64,000 nucleotides of DNA, from positions 7,559,334 through 7,623,333 of the forward strand of contig NC_085050.1 of the NCBI RefSeq assembly GCF_963662255.1, in the 5' to 3' direction. This DNA is from Cinclus cinclus. Its lineage: Eukaryota; Chordata; Aves; Passeriformes; Cinclidae. Within the stretch, counting starts at the first letter, position 1. Each line of letters begins with the position of its first letter. This document shows positions 36,525-49,215 of the stretch, piece by piece. The notes beneath the pieces are model-generated. The model was not told the origin of the DNA. It saw only the letters and a list, made by a program, of their open reading frames with translations, and made no database searches. Position numbers and translations under genes: made by a program.

Positions 36525-37060
36525 TCACTGAACTGAATTTCAAAAACAGGAAAACACCATTCCCAAAACTGCATTTATAAGTGAAACATACAGAAGTCAG
36601 AGACTGATGCCCAAATCTCCATACCTGGCAGGAAGGAAGCTTTGGGCATAATGACTCCAAGGAAAATATTAAATAATTAGACATGGATTTTGCTATGACA
36701 TATCCACAGAGAAATTGTATTGCATACCTTTACAACAGAAAATGCATCAACAAAATATGTAATGTATACCTGCTTCTCAATTCAAAAATAAATCCTTCTG
36801 GTACTATAAAATCACCTCTGTGTTCAGTCATCTGTCACAACACCCCTTGTCCCACAAAGATGATGTAAGAAAGTTTTATGCACAAAGGACAGGTATGCAG
36901 AGCACTCACACCCTGCTGTAAACTTCCTCAAAAGGGAGAATCTCTTGCCTTGTGTGTTTTTACTGTAAAAAGTACTAAGTTAGTTCTCTTCTAAATGGTA
37001 CAAATATACCCATAAAGCACCATTACCCTGAAGCCAGCCAAATCTCAACACCCATAAACA
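36525..37060. other. AT-rich noncoding spacer
   Basis: No gene and no named repeat. One 61-codon frame (36683-36868) without a domain. Confidence 0.5.
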
Positions 37061-37340
37061 TTTATGTCTTTGCAAGTGCTCTGTTAGCTGGAGAGGGCTA
37101 AAGGTGCCCGTTTGATCCCTCGCTGCTGCAATTCATGGAGCTGCACTGTCCTGTTTGCTTGCAACTGTGTGAACACGTTGCCAGAAGCATTTTGCTCCTG
37201 ATTTCAGGAGCCTTCTGCACACATTTCCTCTTGCACTGTACCCAGTCTTTATTGAACCTTCCCTGGCTGGAGCTGAACCCATTTAACTTGATCGGGTCAG
37301 CCCAATAAATTACTGGGCTGTTTCTGACAGCTCAGAAGAA
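37061..37340. other. Possible conserved noncoding block with hairpin
   Basis: Complex, non-repetitive sequence with CpGs (GCCCGTTTGATCCCTCGC, ACACGTTG, TGATCGGG). It holds a strong small hairpin at 37182-37217 and the motifs TTTATTGAACC and CAATAAATTACTGGG. Texture suggests a regulatory element; no conservation evidence is available. Confidence 0.25.
37182..37217. repeat. Hairpin: 7-bp stem plus 6-bp outer stem
   Basis: CAGAAG (37182-37187), bulge CATTTT, GCTCCTG (37194-37200), loop ATTT, CAGGAGC (37205-37211), CTTCTG (37212-37217). Both stems are perfect. It is too short for a microRNA precursor. Confidence 0.85.
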
Positions 37341-38157
37341 CGCATGTGGGAAATGTTCCTTTTGGAAGCCATGGGTAGGAAGTGTCCCAGACACACAGAT
37401 GGAGAGCATGTGTCCACTGAAATTAAATGGAGCTGGGGCAATGCACCCAGAATAAAACACTCAGCCTTTTAGTAGTGGAAGGCTGTTAAAAGAGCTTGGT
37501 GATGACACTCGTGCAACCCAATCTCTCCATTGATGATATACACTTATTTCAACCACCTAATGAAATTGGGGAGGTTTATTACTTTATTGCTTTCTTGAAT
37601 TCAAAAGCATATGAAGGAAAAATTAAATTACCATTTTCTCCATAGCTGAGCCTCTGTTTTCAATTGTTATTTTGTTTCATTCATTTTCTCCATGTTTAAA
37701 TGCTGTTCTGCCTCCCTACACTGGCAAAGTTTGAACAAATATACAACCCACCAAAACTTAGAAAAAGGGTTTCTGGTTTCCAGTCTAATCTTATTGAACC
37801 CAGTGAAAAGCCATCTTATGGAAAGATTCAGGAAATCTCTTAAGAATAGTCATATATCTGTCCTTACTCAGAAGCCCTTTAAGAATGTGCTTAGCTCCAC
37901 TTCACTGGGAACTAAGCACATGTTAAAATTCTTCCCTTTAAGAAGTTCCCCTTGGTCCACCACCTGCTTGCTGATGATTGCTGTCTTCATCCCTCAGCCA
38001 GGCAGAACCAAGTTTTGCTATGGCAGATGCCAAAGCACTAATTCAGCAGTGGTGGAGGGCTCAGTGACAGGAGTCTGGGCACCTAGTTTCTAAAAATTCA
38101 AACTCTGAATATCAGGGGACTGCAGGTTTACTCCAAAACCACATATCAGCAAAAGAA
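37341..38157. other. Noncoding stretch, no gene recognised
   Basis: A 133-codon plus frame (37692-38093) has no recognisable domain. No named repeat. Confidence 0.45.
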
Positions 38158-38261
38158 AAAGAAAACAAACAAACAAACAAAAACAAACAAACAACCCACA
38201 CAAACAAACAACAACAACAACAAAAAAAACCCACAAAACAAAACAAAAAAAAAACACACAC
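38158..38261 (+). repeat. CAAA/CAA-rich simple tract
   Basis: Mixed CAAA, CAAAA and CAA units with long A runs and a few CACA. It lies directly upstream of a CR1-like 3' end fragment. Confidence 0.9.
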
Positions 38262-38279
38262 CTGCCCTTGAAATTTTGA

Positions 38280-38316
38280 ACAGGTCCATTCCAACTCCTA
38301 TTCTGTGATTCTCGAG
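38280..38316 (+). repeat. Short CR1 3'-tail fragment
   Basis: ACAGGTCCATTCCAACTCC followed by TATTCTGTGATTCT matches the last 35 bases of avian CR1 on plus (..GGTCCCTTCCAAC.. ATTCTGTGATTCT). The upstream CR1 body is absent and is replaced by the A-rich tract. It is short, so some risk of chance. Confidence 0.5.
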
Positions 38317-41300
38317 GAGGTAGTAGGGGATGGGAAAATTGATGTTTTTCTTGTCTGGCATCTTTGGTTTGGTTTTCATAAATGTGGAGTGCTCTGGAAA
38401 ATAAGCACACTTAGGGTTTGCCACAGCCATAGATCTCTGCTCTATCATTATAATGAGACAAATTCTCACCATATTCCAATTGCACAATAAAGGGAAACTG
38501 AGGAATTGTGTGGATCATCTGCCTCTGTGCATTTCACTTGGCTGAGGAGCTAGAAGTGTTTAAGCCCAGAAGAAAAGAAATGATTCAAAATTCATGTTAT
38601 CCTCATCTGACACACCTTGCTCTTACTCACCTTGTTCTCTTACACCTTCATTTTCAGAGCTGTCTGCCCCTCTTCATTTCCTGTTGTACCTGTAGTACTT
38701 CAAACTGGTGTTTTGGGCCATTCTTGCCCTCAAAGGTGCAAATCTGAAATGGACTATTCCTGGACAAAACATTCATGCACCCAGATACAAGGGAGATGCT
38801 GACTTTTTCCAGCTAAGCAAGGCCTGGTTATTTTTTCCCCACCTACACACCTCAGAGGAACAATAAATCCATCGTTAGTGTCATTGGGCATATTTCAGCA
38901 AAAAAGTACTTAATGCACTGCTGCAGAAACGAGAATCTTACAGTGTTAAAATCAGTTTGTCACAGAAGGAGCTGGCAGCCTTTCCTGCCTATTGAAACAA
39001 CAAACTGACACCATTTATACCCTCAAACAAATGAATCAAGCAGCCAGGGGATCCCAGAGGCCTGAGTGCAAACTGAACCTGTGAAATGGCATGTGGAAAG
39101 GTTACCAATTAATTTATATTGAAAAAAAACAATGAAAACAATCAACATCTTGGAGCCTTTAGCAATATTTTGAAAAAACATTATTATTATCCACCCACAA
39201 ACTTTATGAAGACTTTTTCAGAAGCTGAAGGCCAACTTATTAATGGAAGTTGATGGCCCACAGGGCTCCTGTTCTGCAGACAGGAAGCACTTATTTTTAT
39301 AAAATACACTGAATTGAATCTGTATAGGAGAAATGTCAAGTCTCTATTCTTGGGTTCCTGTCCCTGGAATCTCCAAATTAGGACTCTACAGGTGACTGAA
39401 GTTAACAAGTCTGCAACAGAGAGAAAAGACAAGGAATTGGTAAAATAAGCAGAATGAATGATGACTTCAAATATAGACCAATTCAATTGATTATTCACAT
39501 GGATACAAGTTAAATTGTGCTTCCCAATGTATGTGGTAATTCAGTTTGGAAAAATAATGGACAGTGTCCTAGGCAAAGAGCCAAATGTCCCAAGACTGTT
39601 CCTTGTGAGCTCTTAGTCTTCACTTTTCTCACTTCACATCTCTGGCTTCCCCTACTTCATGGTCTCCATGGGCAGAGTCTCACTTGGTCCTTTGGATGTG
39701 AGAATCTGGCACAATCAAGGCTCTTGATGGAATCAAAAGAAGGGAATTTTAATTAACACAGGCAAACCTGCAAATTCAGTCCTTCCTATGGGATGTGACC
39801 TGTGCCTTCCACTCACTCCTTCCCAGTGGAAAGGAGACGCTGAAGATCTCAAAGATTAATGTCTTCTGCATATTATGGATTTTAGACGCTTTTTAAGGCT
39901 CGAATATGAAATTCTCTCCCTGGGCACCAGCTGAGCCATAGTACTGTGTCTTGCATACTTTTGGAGACTGCTGCACTTGACAGCATAAATACTGTCCTCT
40001 AGGGCTCTTGCTGAGGTTTAAGCTGATGTATTTTATTTCCTCTTCACTGAAGGTTAACAGGATAGTCAGGTCTGTCCTCTGTGCCTCACATGACTTGTTG
40101 TCACTTTGGGAGATGCAGCTGCTCCACTGATTGTTACTACTGGACATGACCACTTGTTTTCACCAGTATCCACTGGATCTTGACTTGAGGGACAGACGCC
40201 AGCTCCTGGAAATGAAAGAAGTCATCCAAAGCTCAGAAACTTTTTCCAGCCCTCTACCAAGTTGGGGGATTTTCAAGCTCAGAATTCAAACAAAAAGAGC
40301 TGCAAGGGAACCTACAGAAATATCTGACAAAGGTAGACCTGGCAGATAAAATTCACAGCTCTAGTAACCATGGGCTCTCCACCTGGCTCCTAGGAGTTAC
40401 CCACATTATGATTTCTGTCACTCTAGCTCCTTCCCTATACATCTTTTCTCTACAAGTACCTGTCACCTTCTCTTTTAGAAATGGCCTGTGATATTCAGTA
40501 AAGCAAGTGTTGCCCATTTTTGTTTGGCTTTGAATTACTGCTTCTATTTCAGATGTGGGGGACAGGGCTTGTCTAATTTTTCCAGCTGTACTATATGATG
40601 TAACAGAAGTGGAAACCTCATTCTGCTAATCTCACCCTGTTGTCCTAGGGATAGCCACACTGACAGCTGTTGCATGAGGACAAAATGTGCACCTATAACA
40701 AGCAACACTCTCTCTAGGTGTTGGAGATTCTGCCTCAGTGACTTATTGCCAACCTTGTGCAGCAATCAAAAACTATTCCTTTAATGTCTGTATACAATTT
40801 GCAAGATAAAGTGATTAGAGAGTCTTTGACTGTTGAACCACAGGTGAGGGAAGGGCTTCAACAACCTGGCTAGTCTTGGTCTGGTTGTCCAGTATCTGTT
40901 AATTCCCAACAAGTTTGATTGTCCCATCTTTAAAACCCTTTGGTAGCAGAAGAGAGGCAGGCTGCTCAAGCCCAAACAAGTCCACTTCTGTCTTTTTCCT
41001 TAGAAAGTTTATTTTTACCTGAAAAGATGTGTGGAAGTCTTCACTGACCTCATTTAAACCAACAGCTTGTTGTAGTCACTGCTAGAGTTCTCAACAGATG
41101 TGTGAATGTCTGAAATATCTCTACACAGCATTCATTTAATGAACACCTTTGTGCTTCTTTGTACATTAAGCATTCTTTTCCTTGCACTTTTTCTTGGGAG
41201 AAAGAGGTGTTACCCATGTGAGAGCTGAACCTGTGATCACAGGTTGGGAGATCAGCATCTCGTGCACGAGGCCGCTCATACACAATGTATGACTTGGATT

Positions 41301-43383
41301 AGAAAAATCTGTTGAAATTTTCTCTCTGCCAAACTCTCTTCCATGAAAGCTACACTCTTGGACAAATTTTTATGTTTAGTGATTGAGGGAAAATTATGTC
41401 ATCATTGGAGGGAATTAGTTTGGTGCATCTTAGCAAAGGGAGCAGAACAGCACAGTACACTGGATGGATGGAGGGATTAAATGATGACAATATAAATTGG
41501 ACACCCATAGGGATGTCTTTCCTTTTAAAGCTGCATAAGTGAGAAAAGGTGATCTGCACATTTGTACAATCAGGGAATGTTGTCTGTTTCCTGATTCTGG
41601 CGCCAACTCTGCATTTAAATTCCAACCATATTGTTACAGTCCATTAATTTTTGTAGACTGAAGCTGTTGCAGTGCCACACAGGGAAAATATGTAGCACAG
41701 ATGTGTTTGCTGTTATGAATTTTTCCCTTTTTAAAAATGTTTTTAGAAATAGCTGTAAAATAAAATAATAAAAGCACTCCAAACAATTCATACATGGACT
41801 AAAATTAAATCCATATCACTCTTTGGCTGGTTGCAGATCTGTATGCTAAATTTGGGAACACTCCTGCCACCTATTTGCAGTGTAATTAGAGTTCATTTGA
41901 AGTCTGATGGAATTTCATTCCTTTTCTGAAGGATGTCTGTTGTAAGAAATTTGTTTCTTGAACCAAAGAAAAGCTATTTAAAAAATTCATAGCAAAGGGC
42001 AACTGTGCTGCAAGCATCTGAGAGGGGTCTAGCTTACTCAGCTTTTTATGGATGGAATGAAACCGTCATTAAATGCAGCTCTAGAGCATTTTCTCAGAGG
42101 GATTTGTCCTATAACCTGTTTAGCTTGTTGCAGTTATTCTTTATCTCTGTATCACTAATTTTGAACAGCAGGATAAAGGCAGCTGCAGGACACCACCACA
42201 GCAGGTGCAGAAAATACTTGTTGTCAGGATAATTCCCTGCATTAGGACGGTGAGCTAAAGAGGCATGGGGCCAAACCTGGCTTGCATTAATGCCCCTGTT
42301 AGCACATAACTTAGAGAAAAATACCAATAGTGCTTGAATGTGGTCTCTCTTGTGGTCCTCCTGTGTCCTGTGTACCAGCAAACCCAAAAGAGTTTGCAGA
42401 AATGACACTGCAAATTAGCCACTCCCTGCTATGCTTTTTCCATTTGAGGTTGTTGCACAAAGAAGGAAAGATATGAATTCCTTTAGGTTCCCTCAAGATC
42501 TGGAGTGTCACTATTGTTTTATTTGACTATAGTATGTATATCAGGTTTTGCCTTTTTTTTTTTTTTTTTTAACAAGAGAAAGATTATGACCTAATGAAAA
42601 ACCCTTTGTAATTTTCTATTCATCACTTTACCCAAACGGGTATTTTTATACCCCCAAAAGGTAAATTAAACATTCCTCATAGACATACATCATATCTTCT
42701 ATATACAGCATACAGACATCTATCTATATACTTACAGCAAGCATTTACCTACATTTACATAATTGCCAATTAATATTGAAACAGAAAATTAGTAGATTTT
42801 AATGCCAGCACTAGTCTTTTACTTGACAGTTATACAAGTTTAATATTACACCTCACCACAGACAGCAGGAGTAATTTTATTGCACCAAAAGAAAGAGGTA
42901 CACACTTTGCATGTTCCATGGTGTTTATAACATCCTTTCCATACAGTTTCATGCCTTTTTCTTGGTAAGGCTTTATTCAACTAAGCTTGGCAAGTGCAGT
43001 CGTCATAGTCCTGTTGACTTAATAGGGTGATGACAATTTGCATCTGCAGAGGATGAATCCCAGGAGAAAGAGAAACTTCTTTTGGGGAAAAGTGCTAGCG
43101 TGGCCAGAGTTTATCAGGAAAACCTGCACAAGCAAGAGTAGGCCCTAACAAGATGTACATATTGCATTGATTTTCTGCTTCACTGAGAGAAGGGAGTGAC
43201 TACACTAAATACAATTTCTTCTACAGTATCTGGAACACACTTAGCTGTGTCATCAGAAGTAATTTTTAACAAAATGAAGACTTTACCATAGCTACTAAAA
43301 ATGTAGCAATAAAGCAAAAAATCTTATGAGGTGGTGACATAAGTGGTCATGATTCATTTTTATGAGAAAACAATATAGTGAAG
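38317..43383. other. Noncoding stretch, no gene recognised
   Basis: About 5 kb with no coding signal. Frames are at most 103 codons (39187-39498 on minus). It includes the T18 run at 42553-42570. 41700-41820 and 42640-42860 are strongly AT-rich. No repeat identified. Confidence 0.5.
42553..42570 (+). repeat. Poly(T), 18 bases
   Basis: Uninterrupted T18. Simple homopolymer. Confidence 0.9.
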
Positions 43384-43690
43384 ACTGAGCCAAGCTCTTC
43401 TTAGAGGTGCACAGTGGGCAAGAGGCCATGAAGACAACTCGCAAGAATAGAACTTCCAGGCAGGTATTAGGAAAAAATCTCCCAGTGAGGGTAGTCAGAT
43501 ACTTGAGCAATTTGCCCAGTGAGGTTGTGCAATGTCTGTCCCTGAGGATATTCAAAACTCAGCTGGAATAAGTCCTGAGTAACCTGATCTAAACTGGCTC
43601 TTTTTTGAGCGAGTGGTCAGACTATGTGATTTTCAAAAATCTCTTCCAAACATACATTGTTTTTCTTCCATGACTGTGTGATGAGATTTA
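43384..43690 (+). mobile_element. CR1 LINE 3' fragment
   Basis: Plus-strand CR1. AAGCTCTTCTTAGAGGTGCA, then CAAGAGGCCATGAAG, then GAACTTCCAGGCAGGTATTA, then GTGAGGGTAGTCAGATACTT, then AATTTGCCCAGTGAGGTTGT, then GAGGATATTCAAAACTCAGC, then GGTCAGACTATGTGAT, ending in a decayed CATGACTGTGTGATGAG tail. Each block matches the CR1 ORF2 end and 3' UTR in order. The protein frame is destroyed. Roughly 300 bp, old by its divergence. Confidence 0.9.
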
Positions 43691-43764
43691 TTTAATTCAC
43701 AGGAGTAAAATAGCTTTGCTCTATTCCCAGTTCTTAAACAGACTTCTCTGAGAGACAGGAAAGC

Positions 43765-43875
43765 CACAGAAATTCTCAGTTTTAGTTTTCCTGCATGAAA
43801 AATGGAAACTAAAGTATTTGTCTAATCACAGTGGCACTTGTGCAGTGTAGACCATCATTGTCTGCCAAGTGCTTC
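43765..43875 (+). repeat. MIR-like (CORE-SINE) relic
   Basis: CAGTTTTAGTTTTCCTGCAT, then GAAAAATGGAAACTAAAGTA, and near the end CAAGTGCTTCAGGTACTTAG. These resemble the MIR 3' half (CAGTTTCCTCATCTGTAAAATGGG.., and a late AGCGCTTAG block). Diverged; moderate support. Confidence 0.35.
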
Positions 43876-44693
43876 AGGTACTTAGAGGACTGATATAATA
43901 CACACATTTAAACACATTATGAATAGCCATTAAATAGTAAAAACAACACTTGAACTTTTTTTTAGAAATCATATACGTTCCATCCATTGGCAACTGGATT
44001 ATAGTTCCTGACCATGTCCTTTCAAGTACTGCCTGGAGAGCTGGGACAAGCTCTAGGTTGCCTGTGATTTGTCTGTGAAGTTTGTGTTCTCCAGAAGAGG
44101 GGATTTTCATGCCTTCACGTGCCCCATTACATCAAGCCTGCTTGAAACATTGTCTGAAAGTTTTTGGGTTTCAAATGAAGGCAAAACTGGTCCTTAGACA
44201 CATAAGGGAATTCCAACTATTTGGAGTACATGACTGGTATCTAAGTAGGCTCATTTTATTTCTGGTCATTGGCTGAAGACATACCATAAAATCTGATGAT
44301 TGGTAGGTGACCAGTAATGAATCCCAAATAGGCAGCCGAGGAGAGTGAAGAAAGACTGAGTTAGACAAAACTACCCTGTCTCACTTCTACAGGGCAGGTA
44401 TTTGCACAGTCTGAAGTTCACCTCACTCCAGAAGAGGCTTGGAGAGCACTTGAGAACCACTTAAATCCTTAAAATAGGACTTAAGTGGGACTTAAGGGCT
44501 GTTCCAGCCATCTGTGTGGATGAGAATGCCACCTACGAAGAGCAGCATGGCCCAGACAAAGACCTGTTCATGGGAGAGCTCACAGATAATGAGTAACAAG
44601 AGGTTTAAATGCAGCTGAGATTATGACTGGGCAGCATAGGAAAGAGATGCTCAATGCTTTAGTGTGGCACTGCATCCTGCCCACTGTACGTGT
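43876..44693. other. Noncoding stretch, no gene recognised
   Basis: No coding signal; short frames only. A small direct repeat GGACTTAAGT/GGGACTTAAG near 44477-44497. Confidence 0.5.
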
Positions 44694-44712
44694 GGGGGGG
44701 TTGGGGGCAGGG
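44694..44712 (+). other. G-quadruplex-forming motif
   Basis: G7-TT-G5-CA-G3. It fits G3+N1-7 four times if the first run is read as GGG-G-GGG. A short CACACACA tract follows at 44757-44770. Structural potential only. Confidence 0.6.
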
Positions 44713-47700
44713 TGGTGTTTGCATGTATACAGACAGAAGAAAACACTTATAAAACTTGCACACACACACACTAAGTGATTATTGTGATGTCCTAAGCATG
44801 CTTGGGAAGGTTGAATTAAAAATAATGTCAGACTTGTTCTGTATTCAGAACGAGAAATGCTGTTGCTAATAAAGGCAGATTTGGCAGCTGTGGAGCCTTG
44901 GCAAGGGTACAGAGTTCCTTCGTGTGCTACTGAATAGCTCCAGCTGTGCACAGCTTGAAACGTATCTTGAAAGCACTGAAAGACAGCTGTCCTCCTCACT
45001 GCCCTACTTGCCTGGCTGAGAGAGGATGAGGACACTTTTAAATATAAGTTTATGTTGTACTTTGTACTGCCCATTCTCCCTTTTCCTTGCTGCAGTTACA
45101 TAAAAAGAAGACATGTCCACGGGACAGCCAGCAGGTAGGGGTGACACAAATCAGTCCGATATAGGATAATGGTACTGCAGATTTGATCTGGGTCCTGCTG
45201 TTGGCAGAGAGAGAGATGACTGCCAGAGGCATGCTGTTTTGATATTCACCCAGTTCAGTCAGTTATTGAGATCCTCTGTTGTTCTGCTCCTCCAGGGGAA
45301 TAAGATGAGCCTTCTTCTTCTTGTACTGTGTTTAGAATGAAGTGAGCAAGGTGGGAGAAAAGGGAAACTGCACTATAGTGCTTTACGTCCCAGTGGAGGA
45401 AGGTCTTCTGCCTCCTGCAAAAATATCAGCAATGTATCAGGGAAGAGATTTTAGGAGTGGTGCCCATGTCTTCCACTCTAGCAGGAGAGCCCAGAGCCAT
45501 CTCTGCCATGCCTTTCTGACTGTGCTCATCCGTATAAGAAATGGAGTCAGCAGGATTAACCATACAGTGACATTAAATATAAACACAGTTGTCAAGAGGA
45601 TAAATTAGAGCTTAACACTTGCAATGTCAAGTGGCAAATATATTGTTTTTTTCTCATCATTACAACTTCTTCTGACCATCAGAGTGGGCACAGCTCCATT
45701 TCTCACTGCCATCCCATCATCCAGCCCCACAGTGTAACAAGATGTTTTCCTCTGCTCTCTCCATGGAGATGCTGCTAAGAAACCTCAGTGTTCTGACAGA
45801 TGGAAGTCTTCTTCCAATTTCCAGATGTAAGCTTATTTACAACCATTTCCTACTCTTTTCTTCTTGTGCCAATGTTGCTTGAAACAGCTCTTCTTCCTTC
45901 AGGTGTTTCCCTGAAACTTTTTGTCCAGGTGAGTGGATATGTGGGCACGTGGGTATGTGCACACACACTGTGAAAACTCTACAGAGAGCTATAGACACCT
46001 TCATTTCTCCACATGAAGAAAAGCTGAACAATGTCTGCCCAGTTAGACCTTCTCCTCCTGTTTTTGAAGTCTATTAGAAGTTTTCCATGGGGAAAACCCA
46101 TATTCTGGTGCCTTGGAGATCCCTTGTTAAAGCACTGCAGCTACTTCACATTTTGGAGTCACCATCTTGGTACCATGAGCCAAGCAGGAATATCTGGACA
46201 GCTCTAAAGGAGTTCCAGGAGACTCTGGGTTGACTACATTGACTCAAATGCCCTGTTTTACCCAGATCAAGGTGGGAAACTTTCATCATGTTTTTCATTA
46301 CTGTCTAAAATCAACTTTTCCAAGAGGGAAAAAAGTGTCAGTGTCAACAAGCTGGGGAAAAAAAAAAAAAAAAGCTTTTTGCCAAAATGTACAATTAATG
46401 TGTTTTTCTTTCTTTCCTTCTTGCTCACTGAGCACCAGGAGAAAGGCAAATATGTTATTGTATCCAGGGCTATTCTTTCAGGTGACCTGTAGGGTCAAAA
46501 GTAGGATTTGGTTTGGGGTAGCAGGTAGATGGAGAAGTCATGGGACTGGGTAGGGATGGACCGGCTAGAAGTGGAGTTGCTGGAATATAAAATAGGAAGT
46601 TAAAAGAAATCCTGGGGAATGGGCCAGTTTAATTAGAATTCTAGAGGGGTTATAAAAAATGCATTAACATGTTGTTCCTTAAGCACTGGAACTTAGGGAA
46701 TATTTCTTTGTCTTCCTGTGGCTCCCTTCCATGTAGATTCTCTCATGCCGAATAACTGTGCTGAACTCATATTGTGACCTTTTCCACTAGCTTAGTCTCT
46801 GTCCTGTACCCCATTGCTAATTTTCCTAAATATTTTAAAACATAATACTGTGATGCCTTTTCCCTTCCTTCAAACTGCACTGGAACCAGCCAGCAGTCTC
46901 AATAATTATTAAATGAGGGTAAACCTGACAGACAAACAAACAACCAGAGCACAGCTGCATAACACTCATTTCCTCAGGAAATGAAGCAAAATATTACAAA
47001 GCCCATTTATTAAAGCTATATAATAATTTAATACGAAGAACGTCAATGTTCCCCCATTGAGACCTCACCTGGCTTTTAGGTTGCCCTTTTTCTCTTTCTT
47101 TCACCTTCCTCTGAAGATTAAAAGCTTGATTGCAGCTGGAGATGGGACGTACAGATTGCCTGAAAGTGTCAAGCCGTACTAAACCAAGCCTGAGGATCGT
47201 ATGCACCTGGTCAAACTCACTGCCAGGTGCTGGGGATGGGAGGAACTTCTTCCTTTCCTTTGCAGAGAGGAGCATTGTCCCTTTCCCAGCCTTATCTGTG
47301 AGTTATTATCTAGGGAATTCCCTGACACTGCCAGAGCTAAACACATCTCTTTTGTTCCCCTGTGGCATGTCACTGCTCCAGAGACTGGAGGAAACCCAGC
47401 ACTGAAGCTCTGGCATGTTTTGGTATTTATTAGTAGGGTCCTGATGGACCTACTGTGTCTCATAAGATCACCTGCAGTAGCAAAAAGGGGCACGTGGTGG
47501 CTCAGATGGGACCCTTCAGGGACACAGTTCTTATGAGTTTTGTTGGGGGGGTTACAGTGGTGCCCATGGCTTGTCCCCTCACTCTCTAAATTGAATGATG
47601 GCAAAGCACAGGCTCAGACACTCTCCACCAGCAACTGCCAGGGACTTTCCTCAGCTGGTAATTTAGACCAGGTGACTGAGTTTTGGAGAGAAGATATTTT

Positions 47701-49159
47701 AGCCTCATAAATTTATTAAGAGGACTAAATAAGTGATAGTAATTTTTTAAAGTTAATTATATTCTGTTACCTCATTATACCAGCTCCACTTCTTTTGAGA
47801 TGCATTTAGTTGTATGCTACTATTTACTAATAATCTTCTTATTGATTTAAACTGCAGCTATGCTCAAGATGTGGGAGATGCTTCCTAGAAATGGAAGCAG
47901 GTCCTGCATTGAAAGGCTTATTGTGAAACAGATGAGGCATATAAGCATCTTGTTATATGATTCATCTATATAATCTAAATATATATAAATAGCACTATTA
48001 GTAGTGATTTGCAATATGCTACAGAAGCTATAACAGCATCATCAAACACAGGCAATGCTTTTAATCCATTTGATGCTCTAGCAGGAACCAGACCATAATT
48101 TGACAATTTAGATATTTATTGTTTGATGGGGCACATGAAACTTTTTCTGCACGGAGGTCCAACCTAACGGGAAGTGCACCTCCAACATGAATGCAGGATG
48201 AACTTGGCTGTTTATGTCCAGTTGCTGATGTATGAGAAGTTTGTTATTCATACAGCTGATCACCTTTTGTTGGTTACCTCTCTTATAGGAACTGCCAAGG
48301 CGGTGATGTCACATAAAGATAAGACTGGGGTGTCCCTGGCACCCTGCAGACAACTCATCTGCTGAACAAACTTCAAATCTACCTCCTTTAGAACAAAAGC
48401 AGCATTTGAAACTCTCAGTAAATTACCTAAAACCTCTATTTTATGGTAACATTTCATCATTCCACCCTGTGAAAGCTGGAAACTAAAATTTTCACTAAGT
48501 ACAACATTCATCAGAGATGTTGAAAGGACTGAATAGCATTTTCCAGCATCAGGTGATGGGCAGCCAGAAAATATAGTGACTTACTGAGCAGTCAGAACTC
48601 TGAAATGAGCTCCAGCTGAGCTGAGGGAGGTGATGTGTTATCTGGGACACCCAGAGCAGATGTCCACCCTGCACAGTAATATGTCAGTGTGCACTCACAG
48701 CCTCTTCCTGCTCCCTAAGGAGTATTGTAACTCTGCAAGTGTCCCTGTAGCATCTCTAAAACAGAGAGGAGACTATTCAACTTATCTGCTTCAGTGATCA
48801 AATTTTAAACTTCTCAGTTCAGGCCTGTGAACCAAGATGCACGTGGTGGCAGCACAGTCATCTTCTCTGGCTCATCGACACACAGAAGGGTCAGTGTTTA
48901 GAGGAAAGGGGGACATGGGTGCCTCATGCAGGAGACTAAAGTTTGGTGGGTGCAGCTGGGACTGGTTTTCCTGAAATCCTCCAAAAGAGGGGGAGAGATA
49001 TTTGTTCCTCCAGACCTTAGTTCAGGAGTGTAGCCTAAATCAGATACTCTGAAACACTCTGGAAGACTCTTCCCTCTCTGGTGGCTATAGATGGAGTCTA
49101 AGGAGCACAGCTCATTCATCCAAATTTAGAGGAGAGCAGGTACCATGCACATTCCCCAG
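44713..49159. other. Noncoding stretch, no gene recognised
   Basis: Frames up to 164 codons (44580-45074 on minus), 141 (47179-47604 on minus) and 111 lack domains. It includes the A16 run at 46358-46373. 47930-48010 is AT-rich. No named repeat. Confidence 0.5.
46358..46373 (+). repeat. Poly(A), 16 bases
   Basis: A16 within GGGG-A16-GCTTTTTG. Simple homopolymer. Confidence 0.9.
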
Positions 49160-49215
49160 AGGGGGTAATGTGGAGTGTGCCCAGAGTCACAAAGCAATTT
49201 GTGGCTGGGTTCCAT
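49160..49215 (-). repeat. Possible MIR-like relic
   Basis: GTGCCCAGAGTCACAAAGCA, then ATTTGTGGCTGGGTTCCA, resembles the reverse complement of the MIR core (TTGCCCAAGGTCACACAGC..AGTGGCAGAGCCGGGATTC). Only about 55 bp. Confidence 0.3.

Noticed and set aside
38090..38487. Minus ORFs rich in Phe, Val and Cys looking like membrane proteins
   Set aside because: The hydrophobic run is the complement of the CAAA-rich simple repeat.
44580..45074. 164-codon minus ORF
   Set aside because: No recognisable domain. It crosses the G-rich and CA repeat tracts.
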